Notes: a model not told the origin generated them from the sequence alone. A stretch of 64,000 bases of DNA from Enterobacter hormaechei ATCC 49162 (GCF_001875655.1 NZ_MKEQ01000002.1:310001-374000), one strand, 5' to 3'. Positions 34,067 to 45,152 are shown, counted from the first letter of the stretch. Program-made: numbers and translations.

Positions 34067-34155
34067 CCCCTCACCCCAACCCCTCTCCCCAGAGGGGCGA
34101 GGGGCTTGATCGTTCCCTCTCCCCTTTGGGGAGAGGGCCAGGGTGAGGGGTAAGG
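34067..34155. repeat. C/T-rich palindromic intergenic repeat, copy 1
   Basis: The left arm CCCCTCACCCCAACCCCTCTC and right arm GAGAGGGCCAGGGTGAGGGG can pair, with an inner hairpin between. The element occupies the gap between convergent cyuA and yhaK. A second copy with the same arms is at 54409-54526. It is unlike the REP elements elsewhere in the window. Confidence 0.85.
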
Positions 34156-34168
34156 GCGAGTGTGTTCT

Positions 34169-34870
34169 TTACACCGGCAAATCAATCAGCAGCGCGCGCA
34201 GCGGCGTGTCCGCCACCAGGGTGATATTCGCTTCATCACGAATAAACGCCCCGTCACCGCAGGTGAGCGCTTCTTTCTCTTCCGTATGCGTTACCGCATG
34301 CACCGTTCCGTGAATGGACTGCAAATAGGCGCGCGGGCCATGAAGCTGGAAGCTCGCCTGTTCACCTTTTTTCAGTTCGATATGGTGCAGCCACACCTGC
34401 TGGCGTAACTGCAAACTGCCTTTGCTGCCGTCTGGTGAGGCAATCAGCTGCTGTTTATCGCCCTTCAGATCGATCTTTTGTACCAGCGGATTTTCCCGCT
34501 CCGGACAGGCATCAAGCCACAGCTGCATGCGGGTCAGCGTTTTATCTTTGCTGAGGTTATGCTCGCTATAGCTAATGCCTGGCTGCGTGGAAATTAGCAG
34601 CGCCTCGCCAGCCTTCGCCTGGACATGATTGCCCTCGCTATCGCGGTATTCTGCCTCGCCTTCCAGGATCAGGTTCAGGATATCGACTTTAGGGTACGTG
34701 CGCGGCTGGAAGGACGCGCCCGGGGCGAGCACTTCCTGATTCAATACGCGCAGTGAAGCGTAACCGAGAAGTTTAGGGTCAAAGTAGTGTCCAAAGGAAA
34801 AGGTGTAGCGGGCCTGCAACCAACCGAAATCGGCTTGTCCGCACTGTTTCGCTGTTCTTGTCGTAATCAT
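34169..34870 (-). CDS. yhaK: YhaK, pirin-like bicupin
   Basis: 233 residues, two cupin halves. It is close to E. coli YhaK, a pirin relative lacking a full set of metal ligands and proposed to sense oxidative conditions; no reaction is known. Divergent from its likely regulator yhaJ with 104 bases between. Confidence 0.93.
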   Translation of the reverse strand: MITTRTAKQCGQADFGWLQARYTFSFGHYFDPKLLGYASLRVLNQEVLAPGASFQPRTYPKVDILNLILEGEAEYRDSEGNHVQAKAGEALLISTQPGISYSEHNLSKDKTLTRMQLWLDACPERENPLVQKIDLKGDKQQLIASPDGSKGSLQLRQQVWLHHIELKKGEQASFQLHGPRAYLQSIHGTVHAVTHTEEKEALTCGDGAFIRDEANITLVADTPLRALLIDLPV

Positions 34871-34974
34871 AAACTTGACCTCTCTTTACACTAAATCAAT
34901 GGTAAAGGTATGGACGCTGCATTGTTAGCCAGATATTCTGCCCGGTATGTTCAAATTTCCTGAATGAGAACGAG

Positions 34975-35877
34975 ATGGCTAAAGAGAGAGCATTGACGCT
35001 TGAGGCGCTACGCGTCATGGACGCGATTGACAGGCGCGGCAGTTTTGCCGCGGCGGCAGATGAACTGGGGCGCGTTCCGTCTGCGCTGAGCTACACCATG
35101 CAAAAGCTGGAAGAGGAGCTGGATGTCGTGCTCTTCGATCGCTCCGGTCATCGAACAAAATTCACCAACGTTGGGCGAATGCTGCTGGAGCGTGGACGCG
35201 TATTGCTGGAAGCGGCGGATAAGCTGACAACGGATGCCGAAGCGCTGGCCCGCGGCTGGGAAACCCACCTGACGTTAGTCACCGAAGCGCTGGTGCCCAC
35301 CGAGGCGCTGTTCCCGCTGGTGGACAGACTGGCCGCGAAAGCCAATACCCAGCTGTCGATCATCACCGAGGTGCTGGCCGGGGCGTGGGAGCGTCTTGAG
35401 ACGGGCAGGGCGGATATCGTCATTGCGCCGGACATGCATTTCCGCTCATCGTCAGAGATCAACTCACGCAAACTGTACAGCGTGATGAACGTTTACGTCG
35501 CCGCCCCGGATCACCCTATCCATCAGGAGCCGGAGCCGCTTTCTGAGGTCACGCGCGTAAAATACCGCGGCGTGGCGGTCGCGGATACTGCCCGTGAACG
35601 ACCGGTGCTGACGGTACAGTTGATGGATAAACAGCCGCGTCTGACGGTAACGTCGCTGGAAGATAAGCGTCAGGCGCTCCTGGCGGGGCTGGGCGTGGCG
35701 ACCATGCCGTATCCGTTTGTCGAAAAGGACATTGCAGAAGGGCGGCTGCGCGTCGTCAGCCCGGAATACACCAGCGAAGTGGATATCATTATGGCGTGGC
35801 GTCGTGACAGCATGGGCGAAGCCAAATCGTGGTGTTTGCGTGAAATTCCAAAGCTCTTTGCCCACCACAACAAATAA
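34975..35877 (+). CDS. yhaJ: YhaJ, LysR-family regulator
   Basis: 300 residues, nearly the same as E. coli YhaJ for most of its length. LysR helix-turn-helix around SFAAAADELGRVPSALSYTMQKLE (about residues 24-47). In E. coli YhaJ activates yqjF and yhaK and responds to dinitrotoluene breakdown products. Both targets are present here (34169 and 37447). Confidence 0.94.
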   Translation: MAKERALTLEALRVMDAIDRRGSFAAAADELGRVPSALSYTMQKLEEELDVVLFDRSGHRTKFTNVGRMLLERGRVLLEAADKLTTDAEALARGWETHLTLVTEALVPTEALFPLVDRLAAKANTQLSIITEVLAGAWERLETGRADIVIAPDMHFRSSSEINSRKLYSVMNVYVAAPDHPIHQEPEPLSEVTRVKYRGVAVADTARERPVLTVQLMDKQPRLTVTSLEDKRQALLAGLGVATMPYPFVEKDIAEGRLRVVSPEYTSEVDIIMAWRRDSMGEAKSWCLREIPKLFAHHNK

Positions 35878-35883
35878 GCGTAG

Positions 35884-35910
35884 GCCCGGTAAGCGTAAGC
35901 GCCACCGGGC
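35884..35910. repeat. REP element (single)
   Basis: Inverted repeat GCCCGGTAAGCG / CGCCACCGGGC between convergent yhaJ and yhaH; related to the other REP copies in the window. Confidence 0.85.
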
Positions 35911-35915
35911 AGAAT

Positions 35916-36281
35916 TTACGCGCTTGCCTTAGGATCCGGACCAAAGCGGTTTTCGCCAGGCGTTCCGCTCTGACAGTTGAAAATCAAAATCACGATCCAG
36001 CCGATAAGCGGGATCAGCAGCAACAGCAGCCACCACGCCGAACGATCGGTGTCGTGGAGACGACGAAACAGTACGGCCCATGAAGGCAGCAGAACTAACA
36101 CACCATAAATGGTGGTGAGAATGCCTTCACCCCCCTCGCGTTCCCAGCCGAGGATCTTGTCCACAATGCCCAGCACCATAATCAGGACGAAGTTCACCAG
36201 AACGAACATCCAGTACTCTTTGCGGCGGGCGCGGCCACCAAAACCAAAATAGTTGCGCAGTACCTTTAAATACCAGTCCAT
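35916..36281 (-). CDS. yhaH: YhaH, DUF805 inner-membrane protein
   Basis: 121 residues with about three or four membrane segments after the DUF805 N-terminus YFGFGGRARRKEYW. RRLHDTDRSAWWLL and the C-terminal NRFGPDP are family signatures. E. coli has the paralogue yhaI next to it; there is none here. Function unknown. Confidence 0.9.
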   Translation of the reverse strand: MDWYLKVLRNYFGFGGRARRKEYWMFVLVNFVLIMVLGIVDKILGWEREGGEGILTTIYGVLVLLPSWAVLFRRLHDTDRSAWWLLLLLIPLIGWIVILIFNCQSGTPGENRFGPDPKASA

Positions 36282-36355
36282 TTTTCCTTGCCTCTTAATC
36301 AGTCAATCACTTGTTTTCTAAGCGATCGAGGTAAGGATAGATGCATGCCGTAAAT

Positions 36356-36381
36356 TAAAAAAGGGAATCAATTGATTCCCT
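36356..36381 (-). terminator. Terminator of yqjG
   Basis: A perfect 20-bp palindrome (AGGGAATCAA / TTGATTCCCT, 36362-36381) is followed on the minus strand by six T residues, just after the yqjG stop. Confidence 0.75.
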
Positions 36382-36387
36382 AAATAA

Positions 36388-37374
36388 TTATCCGAAACGC
36401 ACGTCGCGCCCGTGTGGTTCATCCAGATCCTGCCAAGGGCCAATGGAGATAATGCCCGTTGGGTTGATGGTCTTATGGCTGCGGAAATAGTGGGTGCGAA
36501 TATGGTCAAAATTGACCGTCTCCGCAATCCCCGGCATCTGGTAGATGTCGCGCAGGAAACCGTGCAGGTTCAGGTAGTCGCTGATGCGATGTTTGTCGCA
36601 CTTGAAGTGGGTGACATACACCGGATCAAAGCGGATCAGCGTGGTCCACAGGCGGATGTCCGCCTCCGTCAGGCGGTCGCCCGTCAGATAGCGATGCTGG
36701 CCGAGGATCTGCTCCAGTCGTTCCAGGGATTCAAAGACTTTTCCGACCGCTTCGTCGTACGCTTCCTGGCTGGTGGCAAATCCTGCTTTATAGACGCCGT
36801 TGTTAACGTTGTCGTAGATCCAGCCGTTCAGTTCGTCAATTTTATCGCGCAGCTCAACCGGGTAGTAATCCCCGGCACGGGCGCCGTGCGCGTCAAACGC
36901 GGTATTGAACATGCGAATGATTTCAGCGGATTCATTGCTGACGATCGTCTGGTTTTTTTTGTCCCACAGCACCGGCACCGTTACGCGTCCGGTGTAGTGC
37001 GGATCGGCGCGCAGATAGAGCTGATACAGGAAATCGTGATGATAAAGCTCATCACCGGTCGCGGCAGGGAAGTCACTGTCGAACGTCCAGCCGTTTTCCA
37101 GCATCAGCGGGTTGACCACCGAAACCGGAATCAACGATTCGAGACCTTTAAGTTTGCGCACAATCAGCGTGCGGTGTGCCCACGGGCAGGCGAGAGAAAC
37201 GTACAGATGATAACGATCTTTTTCCGCCGCAAAACCCCCTTCGCCACTCGGGCCGGGTGCGCCGTCGGCGGTCAGCCAGTTACGGAAGGCCGAAACAGAG
37301 CGCTTAAAGCGTCCACCGGTGGATTTGGTGTCATACCAGACATCCTGCCAGACGCCGTCTACGAGTTGTCCCAT
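36388..37374 (-). CDS. yqjG: YqjG, glutathionyl-hydroquinone reductase
   Basis: 328 residues. Xi-class glutathione transferase with the catalytic cysteine Cys63 in SLACPWAHRT and the family C-terminal domain (YLTGDRLTEADIRLWTTL). It removes glutathione from glutathionyl-hydroquinones in the cytosol. It follows yqjF by 72 bases, with a hairpin between. Confidence 0.95.
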   Translation of the reverse strand: MGQLVDGVWQDVWYDTKSTGGRFKRSVSAFRNWLTADGAPGPSGEGGFAAEKDRYHLYVSLACPWAHRTLIVRKLKGLESLIPVSVVNPLMLENGWTFDSDFPAATGDELYHHDFLYQLYLRADPHYTGRVTVPVLWDKKNQTIVSNESAEIIRMFNTAFDAHGARAGDYYPVELRDKIDELNGWIYDNVNNGVYKAGFATSQEAYDEAVGKVFESLERLEQILGQHRYLTGDRLTEADIRLWTTLIRFDPVYVTHFKCDKHRISDYLNLHGFLRDIYQMPGIAETVNFDHIRTHYFRSHKTINPTGIISIGPWQDLDEPHGRDVRFG

Positions 37375-37396
37375 TTTTTACTCCTCCGTCAGATAG

Positions 37397-37425
37397 CAAA
37401 AGCGAGGAGATGTCTCCTCGCTTTG
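37397..37425 (-). terminator. Hairpin between yqjF and yqjG, possible terminator
   Basis: AGCGAGGAGA (37401-37410) pairs perfectly with TCTCCTCGCT (37413-37422). The minus-strand tail is TTTTGC, so it may be only a partial terminator for yqjF. Confidence 0.5.
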
Positions 37426-37446
37426 AATGTAATCAGTATAGCCTGC

Positions 37447-37839
37447 TTACCACTTCTTATTCAGAAGACGGTCGATGCTGTAGGCGCCTGGACCAGTGAT
37501 GGCCAGCAGCAGGAAGCCACCCGCGATGGTCAGGTTTTTCATGAACATCAGGGAGTTCACGCCTTCCGCAAAGTTGCTGTGGAAGATGAACGCGGTCAGC
37601 AGGGTAAAGCCTGCGGTGAACAGCGCCGTGGTGCGGGTCAGGAAACCGAACAACACTGCCAGGCCGCCGCCGAACTCAAGCAGGATGGTCAGCGGCAGCA
37701 GGAACCCTGGCACGCCCATCGCTTCCATATATTGCTGAGTGCCCGCATAGCCGGTGATTTTGCCCCAGCCTGCGGTAATGAACAGAACAGGCATCAGAAT
37801 TCGCGCTACCAGTACACCAACATCTTCTAATTTTTTCAT
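37447..37839 (-). CDS. yqjF: YqjF, DoxX-family inner-membrane protein
   Basis: 130 residues with four hydrophobic segments and the DoxX N-terminus (VGVLVARILMPVLFITAGWGKI). In E. coli it is induced by YhaJ on exposure to dinitrotoluene-derived compounds; biochemical role unclear. Grouped with yqjG. Confidence 0.92.
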   Translation of the reverse strand: MKKLEDVGVLVARILMPVLFITAGWGKITGYAGTQQYMEAMGVPGFLLPLTILLEFGGGLAVLFGFLTRTTALFTAGFTLLTAFIFHSNFAEGVNSLMFMKNLTIAGGFLLLAITGPGAYSIDRLLNKKW

Positions 37840-38009
37840 TTTACTCTCCAGGAAACCACATCAGCGGCTAAACGTTATTTGCTTGCAAATTCGGGTAGAT
37901 ACCGCGTCTTTGCTGTCGATGGAGAGGAGTGTAAACGGGGCGGATGGCAATTGTTAGCAAGGAAAACTGTTAATCTTTTTCAAAGATATTGAGTAAGGGA
38001 GGAAGTTTT

Positions 38010-38035
38010 GCCGGGTAAGCGCAGCGTCACCCGGC
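38010..38035. repeat. REP element (single)
   Basis: GCCGGGTAAGCG / CGTCACCCGGC between yqjK and yqjF. Confidence 0.8.
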
Positions 38036-38042
38036 AAGAAGG

Positions 38043-38339
38043 CTAGCGCAACTGCTGCTGTCGCAGCGTGGTTTTCACCAGACGCCATGCGCTCCAGACA
38101 CCAAAGCCACGGCGTGCCCAGCGAATCAGCATGTTTGGATGACGAATCGTCCAGATAGCCATCACGCTGCTACCCACCAGCGCCCACGACCGCAGGCTCA
38201 GGAGAGTATTCCAGCCGCGATCGTAACGCTGCGTCAGCTCCAGCCAGTCGCGACGGCTGGCGGACAGATCCAGCCGCTGCTGCTGGATTTGGCTCAGCAG
38301 ATACGCTTTTCGCTTCTGACGTTCGGCTTTGTCGCTCAC
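38043..38339 (-). CDS. yqjK: YqjK, small membrane-associated protein
   Basis: 98 residues, highly basic, with one hydrophobic stretch (LVGSSVMAIWTI). Matches E. coli YqjK by composition and by place at the end of yqjC-D-E-K. It overlaps the yqjE stop by 4 bases. Function unknown. Confidence 0.88.
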   Translation of the reverse strand: MSDKAERQKRKAYLLSQIQQQRLDLSASRRDWLELTQRYDRGWNTLLSLRSWALVGSSVMAIWTIRHPNMLIRWARRGFGVWSAWRLVKTTLRQQQLR

Positions 38340-38734
38340 GACTTATCATCCTCCAGCAGGGCGCGGTCGTTGGCCAGCTCCTGACGCGTGTGGCGCAGGA
38401 AGGTCGACGTACGCGCTTTATGCAGGGTCCAGATACCGCCTATCAGCGCCGCCACCAGCAGAACCACGGTAGTCGCAATCATCGCGTTCAGACGATACTG
38501 TGGATCGATTGCCCAGATGATTAACACCATCAGGCTCATCAGACCAAACGCGGCAAAGAGCATCGTAAGGCCAAGCATGAGCAGCATCTGGAAGAGATTG
38601 GCTTTCTCTTCTTCCAGTTCCACTACCGCAAGCCGGACGCGCGTTTCGGCAATCCCGACCAGCGTGGTAAGAATACGCTGGCCGATGCCGAGGACGTTTT
38701 TAGCAGGCCCTTGTGCGTGACGTGGATCTTCCAT
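38336..38734 (-). CDS. yqjE: YqjE, phage holin-superfamily III inner-membrane protein
   Basis: 132 residues from the ATG at 38732-38734. Two membrane segments in the middle (LGLTMLFAAFGLMSLMVLI and TVVLLVAALIGGIW). The 23 codons open upstream overlap yqjD and show no similarity. Nearly identical to E. coli YqjE; role unknown, but linked with ribosome-anchoring YqjD next to it. Confidence 0.9.
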   Translation of the reverse strand: MEDPRHAQGPAKNVLGIGQRILTTLVGIAETRVRLAVVELEEEKANLFQMLLMLGLTMLFAAFGLMSLMVLIIWAIDPQYRLNAMIATTVVLLVAALIGGIWTLHKARTSTFLRHTRQELANDRALLEDDKS

Positions 38735-38736
38735 AA

Positions 38737-39042
38737 TCAACGACGCGTCAGCAGGACACCCAGCACCACACCCACTGCGGCACCAATACCTACACCCGTC
38801 CATGGATTATCACGTACATATTCGTCTGCGCGCGCTGCCGCTTCGCGGGTCTGTTTCGCCAGTGCATCACCGGTTTCACCCAGACGGTAACGGCTCTCTT
38901 TCAGCGCCTGCTCCGCTTTGCTGCGCAGTTTGCTCACTTCTTCTTTCGATTTATCGGCAGAAGAGTTCAGCACCTCTTCCAGGGTATCCGCCAGGGATTT
39001 CAGTTCAGCGCGCAGATTTTCTGAAGTTGTATCTTTTGACAT
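38737..39042 (-). CDS. yqjD: YqjD, ElaB-family ribosome-anchoring inner-membrane protein
   Basis: 101 residues: an amphipathic helical, charged N-terminal part and one C-terminal membrane segment with a glycine pattern (VGIGAAVGVVLGVLL). In E. coli it is a C-tail anchored, stationary-phase protein that binds ribosomes and inhibits translation. Two bases separate it from yqjE. Confidence 0.92.
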   Translation of the reverse strand: MSKDTTSENLRAELKSLADTLEEVLNSSADKSKEEVSKLRSKAEQALKESRYRLGETGDALAKQTREAAARADEYVRDNPWTGVGIGAAVGVVLGVLLTRR

Positions 39043-39071
39043 GATTTTCTCCTGTTGAGATTTCCGTTAAC

Positions 39072-39440
39072 TCAATAATCGCGAGCTTCCAGCGCTTTCA
39101 GTTCGTCCTGCGCCTCTTGCAACTTCCTCTCGCGCTTGGCAATTTTTTCCGCATCACCTTTCTCTTTCGCTTCTTGCAGGTCTTGACGGCGCTCGGCTAT
39201 CTCCTCCTTCTGTTCAGCGATTTTTTCCTGATGATCGGCACGCAGCTTGCTGTCCGTACAATTGTCTTTCACTTCGCTCAACGCTTTTTTCAGTCCGTCG
39301 ATCCGGTGCTGATTGTTATGCTTTTCGGCATAACTGATTTCGCGTTGGATATCCTGTTCTTTCTCCTGACAAAGAGACATAGCGAAGGAAGCTGTGCTTA
39401 AAGAAAAAAGGGCCAAAGCCAGAGTGATGCGGTATTTCAT
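39072..39440 (-). CDS. yqjC: YqjC, DUF1090 periplasmic protein
   Basis: 122 residues. A signal peptide (MKYRITLALALFSLSTASFA) precedes a long charged coiled-coil rich in Glu, Lys and Gln, with two cysteines near its start. Function unknown. First gene of yqjCDEK, and upstream of yqjD by 29 bases. Confidence 0.9.
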   Translation of the reverse strand: MKYRITLALALFSLSTASFAMSLCQEKEQDIQREISYAEKHNNQHRIDGLKKALSEVKDNCTDSKLRADHQEKIAEQKEEIAERRQDLQEAKEKGDAEKIAKRERKLQEAQDELKALEARDY

Positions 39441-39583
39441 TATAGAAACCTTCCATTGTGTAACGGCGTAAGCCGTGTTCCAGAACTATGCGGAGAACAT
39501 CTGAGGGGTGCTCCGCGTACTTAAGCATAGTAAGTAAACGGGAGTTTCACCAAAGTCGGTGAAAATATTCGGAATCTTAGTCG

Positions 39584-39967
39584 TTAACCAAATCGATGCG
39601 AGGTGTCGCGTAACCGTGACATCCAGGAGGCAACGTGGCTGTCATCATCCTGTTGCGCGATGATGTAACCCTGCGGCAGCGTGCGGTCCAGCACGGCTTT
39701 CGCCGCGGCGCTTTGCGCACTGGAGTCAAATTTTATCAGCAGCACATCGTCTTGCGGCGTGATGCTCTTAAAGCGGATCCCGTTAGCGTCCAGATGATGC
39801 CAGATGGAAAAACCATCCGGCACGCTGGCTCCCTGGCTCACAGGACGGATAGCCAGCGTAGACTCCTCATGCTGTAGCGCCGACCACAGCAGAATGAGGG
39901 CGCTGAACATCATCAGCGCGACGATGGCGTAAGAGAAGCGGCGCAGCGCGAGCGGGGAGATAACCAT
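39584..39967 (-). CDS. mzrA: MzrA, EnvZ/OmpR modulator
   Basis: 127 residues from the ATG at 39965-39967, the E. coli length. One N-terminal membrane segment (YAIVALMMFSALILLWSAL) and a periplasmic domain with PDGFSIWHHLDANGI. In E. coli it binds EnvZ and links the Cpx response to OmpR. It starts 2 bases after yqjA, with which it forms an operon. Confidence 0.93.
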   Translation of the reverse strand: MVISPLALRRFSYAIVALMMFSALILLWSALQHEESTLAIRPVSQGASVPDGFSIWHHLDANGIRFKSITPQDDVLLIKFDSSAQSAAAKAVLDRTLPQGYIIAQQDDDSHVASWMSRLRDTSHRFG

Positions 39968-39969
39968 CG

Positions 39970-40632
39970 TTAACCCCTGGCTCCGTATTTCTTCTTCCAC
40001 AGCACAACCAGTGAACCGACCAGGCCAAACACCAGCAGGACGACGGGCAGCAGCATCAGGCAAGACATCAGCTGGTCTTCATATTTCATAAAGACCGGCG
40101 TTTTACCGAGCGCGTAGCCGAGCGTGGTCAGGATCAGCACCCACAGCAAGCCACTCATCCAGTTAAAGAACTGGAAGCGCGTACTGCTCAGGCCGGACAG
40201 ACCCGCGATGGTGGGCAGCAGGGTGCGTACAAAGGCGATAAAACGGCCAATCAGCAAGGCGGAAAGCCCATGCTTATGGAAAAGGTGGTGCGCTCGCTGG
40301 TGGTAATGTGCCGGGAGATGCGAAAGCCAGTTCTGAACGATTCGCGTGTTGCCCAGCCATCGCCCCTGAATATAACTCACCCAGCAACCCAGGCTGGCGG
40401 CAATGGTCAAAAGCAGGACCGTTTGCGGGAAAGCCATTGCCCCTTTCGCACAGAGCACGCCGACCAGCACCAGCAGACTGTCGCCCGGTAAAAAGGCAGC
40501 AGGCAACAGACCGTTCTCAAGGAACAGGATCATAAATAACACAAAGTAGAGCATGCCAATCATGGACGGGTTGGCCAGCGTTTCGAAATCCTGAGCCCAG
40601 AGGGCGTTCAGTAGTTGGGTCAAAAGTTCCAT
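39970..40632 (-). CDS. yqjA: YqjA, DedA-family inner-membrane protein
   Basis: 220 residues. DedA family with [12 protein letters not shown] and the [19 protein letters not shown] motif whose charged residues are needed for proton-coupled function. In E. coli it supports growth at alkaline pH and drug resistance, and overlaps with YghB. Operon with mzrA. Confidence 0.94.
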   Translation of the reverse strand: MELLTQLLNALWAQDFETLANPSMIGMLYFVLFMILFLENGLLPAAFLPGDSLLVLVGVLCAKGAMAFPQTVLLLTIAASLGCWVSYIQGRWLGNTRIVQNWLSHLPAHYHQRAHHLFHKHGLSALLIGRFIAFVRTLLPTIAGLSGLSSTRFQFFNWMSGLLWVLILTTLGYALGKTPVFMKYEDQLMSCLMLLPVVLLVFGLVGSLVVLWKKKYGARG

Positions 40633-40974
40633 TCAGTGTTCCTGGAAATCGGTTAACGTCACGCCTGTCATTCGGGAAAAACAGCACGGCGACATTGTCG
40701 TGATTTCATTATGGTCGCTCGCGGACACATTGATGTGTGGCCAACACTGTTCCCTGTTAATTGGCTGGTTAGCAAGCACTAACTTACAAAATAACGAAGT
40801 GAATCCAATTGTAACAAAGCCCGACGTTCTGCGTCACAGAATTTGAGGGGAAACACGATTTTGGCGTAAGCCACGGAGGGGAGCGAGAAATTTTACAAAG
40901 GCTGACACTATAGAGGTTTTCTTACCCTGTCTGGCCGGAAGGCGCAGCGGTGCGCCTGCCAGCAGTTCGGGAGC
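40633..40974. other. Gap upstream of yqjA and downstream of exuR
   Basis: 342 bases without a gene. It must hold the leftward yqjA promoter, but I find no clear CpxR tandem (GTAAA-N5-GTAAA), although E. coli yqjA is Cpx-controlled. AGGCGCA (40940-40946) and TGCGCCT (40951-40957) form a perfect 7-bp hairpin after exuR without a T tail. Confidence 0.5.
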
Positions 40975-41751
40975 TTATTTTGCGAGATTGGTCGCCGTAT
41001 CGAGGTGAACCACCGGATTATCGGCAAAAAGATAGCGGTCAGCGTTAAATTCAAAGTCATCACTTGTTTCATTAAACAGCATCTGCTTAGTGTTCTCGAG
41101 ATGCTGCCACATCGCCAGTTTCGCCGCATGCGGATCTTTACGAATCAGGGCTTTAAGAATTTGGTCATGGTCGTCACACCAGTTATCAACCGTGCGGGAA
41201 TCAATGTGATCGTGCAATTTTTTCCAGTACGGGTTGTGAACGCGCTGAGTCCACATTTTTTCAACGATTGCCGCCAGCGCCGTATTCTGAGTCGCAAGGG
41301 CAACCTGGACGTGGAATTGCAGGTCCCATTCTGAATCGCGGAAACATTTTTCTTTACGCGCGTGATCCTGGATTTCCATCAGCTTCATGATGTCCTGCTT
41401 GGTCACCTGCGTCGCCGCAAATTCCGCGATGTTGCTTTCAATCAGCTGGCGAGCCTGGAGAAGCTCAAACGGACCGTAGCTGGCAAACTCCAGACTTTCG
41501 TCCGGGGCGGGGGAGTGTTTCGCCTGGCTGGAAATCACATGAATGCCGGAACCTTTGCGTACCTCAACATACCCTTCCACTTCCAGCATGATGATGGCTT
41601 CGCGGACCACCGTACGGCTGACGCTTTTTTCATCCGCAATGAAGCGCTCAGCGGGAAGTTTATCACCGACAAGATAGACCCCTTGCTCGATGCGATCTTT
41701 CAGCTCGGCGGCAAGTTGTTGATATAAACGACGTGATTCGGTGATTTCCAT
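40975..41751 (-). CDS. exuR: ExuR, GntR-family repressor of hexuronate genes
   Basis: 258 residues, as in E. coli. An FadR-subfamily GntR protein: N-terminal winged helix (about 1-75, with [22 protein letters not shown]) and a helical effector domain. It represses exuT, uxaCA and related genes and is released by galacturonate or glucuronate products. A possible self-binding site lies just upstream. Confidence 0.96.
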   Translation of the reverse strand: MEITESRRLYQQLAAELKDRIEQGVYLVGDKLPAERFIADEKSVSRTVVREAIIMLEVEGYVEVRKGSGIHVISSQAKHSPAPDESLEFASYGPFELLQARQLIESNIAEFAATQVTKQDIMKLMEIQDHARKEKCFRDSEWDLQFHVQVALATQNTALAAIVEKMWTQRVHNPYWKKLHDHIDSRTVDNWCDDHDQILKALIRKDPHAAKLAMWQHLENTKQMLFNETSDDFEFNADRYLFADNPVVHLDTATNLAK

Positions 41752-41779
41752 ATGCGCTCCAGGCAGGGTACGGCGAATG

Positions 41780-41798
41780 ATTTGTTATACCACTTTTG
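41780..41798 (-). promoter_or_regulatory. Putative ExuR/UxuR operator at exuR
   Basis: ATTTGTTATACCACTTTT reads AAAAGTGGTATAACAAAT on the gene strand, an imperfect palindrome containing TGGTATA, similar to the TGGTATACCA core known for UxuR/ExuR. It lies about 30 bases before the exuR start. Inference. Confidence 0.45.
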
Positions 41799-41824
41799 CG
41801 TGCCAGTCTCCAGATTTCGCCATG

Positions 41825-41850
41825 AAAAAAGCCGCCCGGAGGCGGCTTTT
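41825..41850 (-). terminator. Bidirectional-looking terminator between exuT and exuR
   Basis: GCCGCC and GGCGGC form the stem around CGGA (41831-41846). The minus strand ends in six T residues and the plus strand in four. It should end the exuT transcript before exuR. Confidence 0.8.
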
Positions 41851-41860
41851 GAGTAGATTT

Positions 41861-41941
41861 TGCCGGGTGGCGCTGCGCTTACCCGGCCTACGATTTTATT
41901 GGGTTTTGTAGGCCGGGTAAGGCGGAGCCGCTACCCGGCAC
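41861..41941. repeat. Paired REP elements (BIME)
   Basis: Two REP units in opposite orientation, each with GCCGGGT...ACCCGGC arms, flank a short spacer (GATTTTATTGGGTTTT) just downstream of exuT. Confidence 0.88.
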
Positions 41942-41948
41942 AACAACG

Positions 41949-43247
41949 CTAACTCTGCGTCGCCGGTCCCCCGAGGGACTCTTTCGCCAGTTCGTCGGCG
42001 GATTTACTTTTCAGCACCGTCCAGATAACCACCGCACCCAGCAGGTCGAAGATAGCCAGTACCGCGAACAGCGGGCTGAAGCCGATGGTATCCGCCAGCG
42101 CGCCGACCACCAGCGCAAACATCGTACTCGCGGTCCATGCCGCCATACCGGTCAGGCCGTTGGCGGTAGCCACTTCGTTACGACCAAACACGTCGGAAGA
42201 GAGCGTAATCAGCGCACCGGACAGAGACTGGTGAGCGAAGCCCCCGATACACAGCAGGGCGATAGCCACGTAAGGGCTGGTGAACAGGCCGATCATGCCC
42301 GGACCAATCATCAGCAGGGCGCCCATGGTGACCACCATCTTACGGGAAACAATCAGGTTCACACCGAACCAGCGCTGGAACAGCGGTGGCAGGTAGCCGC
42401 CGACGATACAGCCCAGGTCAGCAAACAGCATCGGCATCCAGGCGAACATCGCGATCTCTTTCAGGTTAAAGCCATAAACTTTAAACATGAACAGCGGGAT
42501 CCAGGCGTTGAACGTACCCCATGCCGGTTCTGCCAGGAAGCGTGGCAGGGCGATACCCCAGAACTGGCGTGTGCCCAGGATCTGCCAGACGGACATCTTC
42601 TTACCGTTGTCGGTCTGATGCTGAGATTCCTGACCATTGATAATGTAGTCACGTTCTTCGTCAGACAGCTTTTTCTGATCGCGCGGGTGTTTATAGAAGA
42701 TCAGCCACGCCATGGCCCAGGCAAAGCTCAGCACACCAGAGATGATGAACGCCATCTGCCAGCTGTGCATCACAATCGCCCACACCACCAGCGGTGGCGC
42801 AATCATCGCCCCGATGGAGGAGCCGACGTTGAAGTAACCGACAGCGATAGAACGCTCTTTTGCCGGGAACCACTCGGAGCTGGCTTTCAGCCCCGCCGGG
42901 ATCATCGCCGCTTCTGCCGCACCAACTGCACCACGCGCCAGCGCCAGTCCACCCCAGCTGCCAGCCAGCGCGGTTGCCCCACAGAAGACGGCCCAGGCTA
43001 CTGCGAAGAAGGCATAACCAATTTTTGTACCCAGAATATCAAGAACATAACCTGCAACAGGCTGCATTACGGTGTAAGCGGCAGAATAGGCCGCAATGAT
43101 GTAAGAGTATTGCTGCGTGGAGATATGTAGCTCTTCCATCAACGTTGGCGCCGCTGCTGCCACGGTGTTACGTGTCAGGTAGCCCAGCACGGTGCCGAGC
43201 GTCACCAGTGCGATCATGTACCAACGTAACCCTTTAATTTTACGCAT
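41949..43247 (-). CDS. exuT: ExuT, hexuronate MFS transporter
   Basis: 432 residues from the ATG at 43245-43247, nearly the same as E. coli ExuT from MRKIKGLRWYMIALV onward; 13 codons open upstream are probably not translated. Twelve membrane segments of the anion:cation symporter type. Imports galacturonate and glucuronate. Divergent from uxaCA. GarP, the galactarate porter missing from the gar locus, belongs to the same family, but this sequence is clearly ExuT. Confidence 0.96.
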   Translation of the reverse strand: MRKIKGLRWYMIALVTLGTVLGYLTRNTVAAAAPTLMEELHISTQQYSYIIAAYSAAYTVMQPVAGYVLDILGTKIGYAFFAVAWAVFCGATALAGSWGGLALARGAVGAAEAAMIPAGLKASSEWFPAKERSIAVGYFNVGSSIGAMIAPPLVVWAIVMHSWQMAFIISGVLSFAWAMAWLIFYKHPRDQKKLSDEERDYIINGQESQHQTDNGKKMSVWQILGTRQFWGIALPRFLAEPAWGTFNAWIPLFMFKVYGFNLKEIAMFAWMPMLFADLGCIVGGYLPPLFQRWFGVNLIVSRKMVVTMGALLMIGPGMIGLFTSPYVAIALLCIGGFAHQSLSGALITLSSDVFGRNEVATANGLTGMAAWTASTMFALVVGALADTIGFSPLFAVLAIFDLLGAVVIWTVLKSKSADELAKESLGGPATQS

Positions 43248-45135
<1,888 letters not shown>

Positions 45136-45152
45136 GGCCGTTTGAGGTTGAT

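Noticed and set aside
36412..37830. A 472-codon open frame on the plus strand opposite yqjG and yqjF.
   Set aside because: It is fully antisense to two well recognised genes, has no family similarity or ribosome site, and spans their gap only because of high GC content at third positions.
40633..40974. CpxR box upstream of yqjA.
   Set aside because: E. coli yqjA is Cpx-regulated, but no GTAAA-N5-GTAAA tandem is visible on either strand.
41949..43247. This transporter as the missing GarP.
   Set aside because: It is almost identical to E. coli ExuT and lies next to exuR and uxaC.
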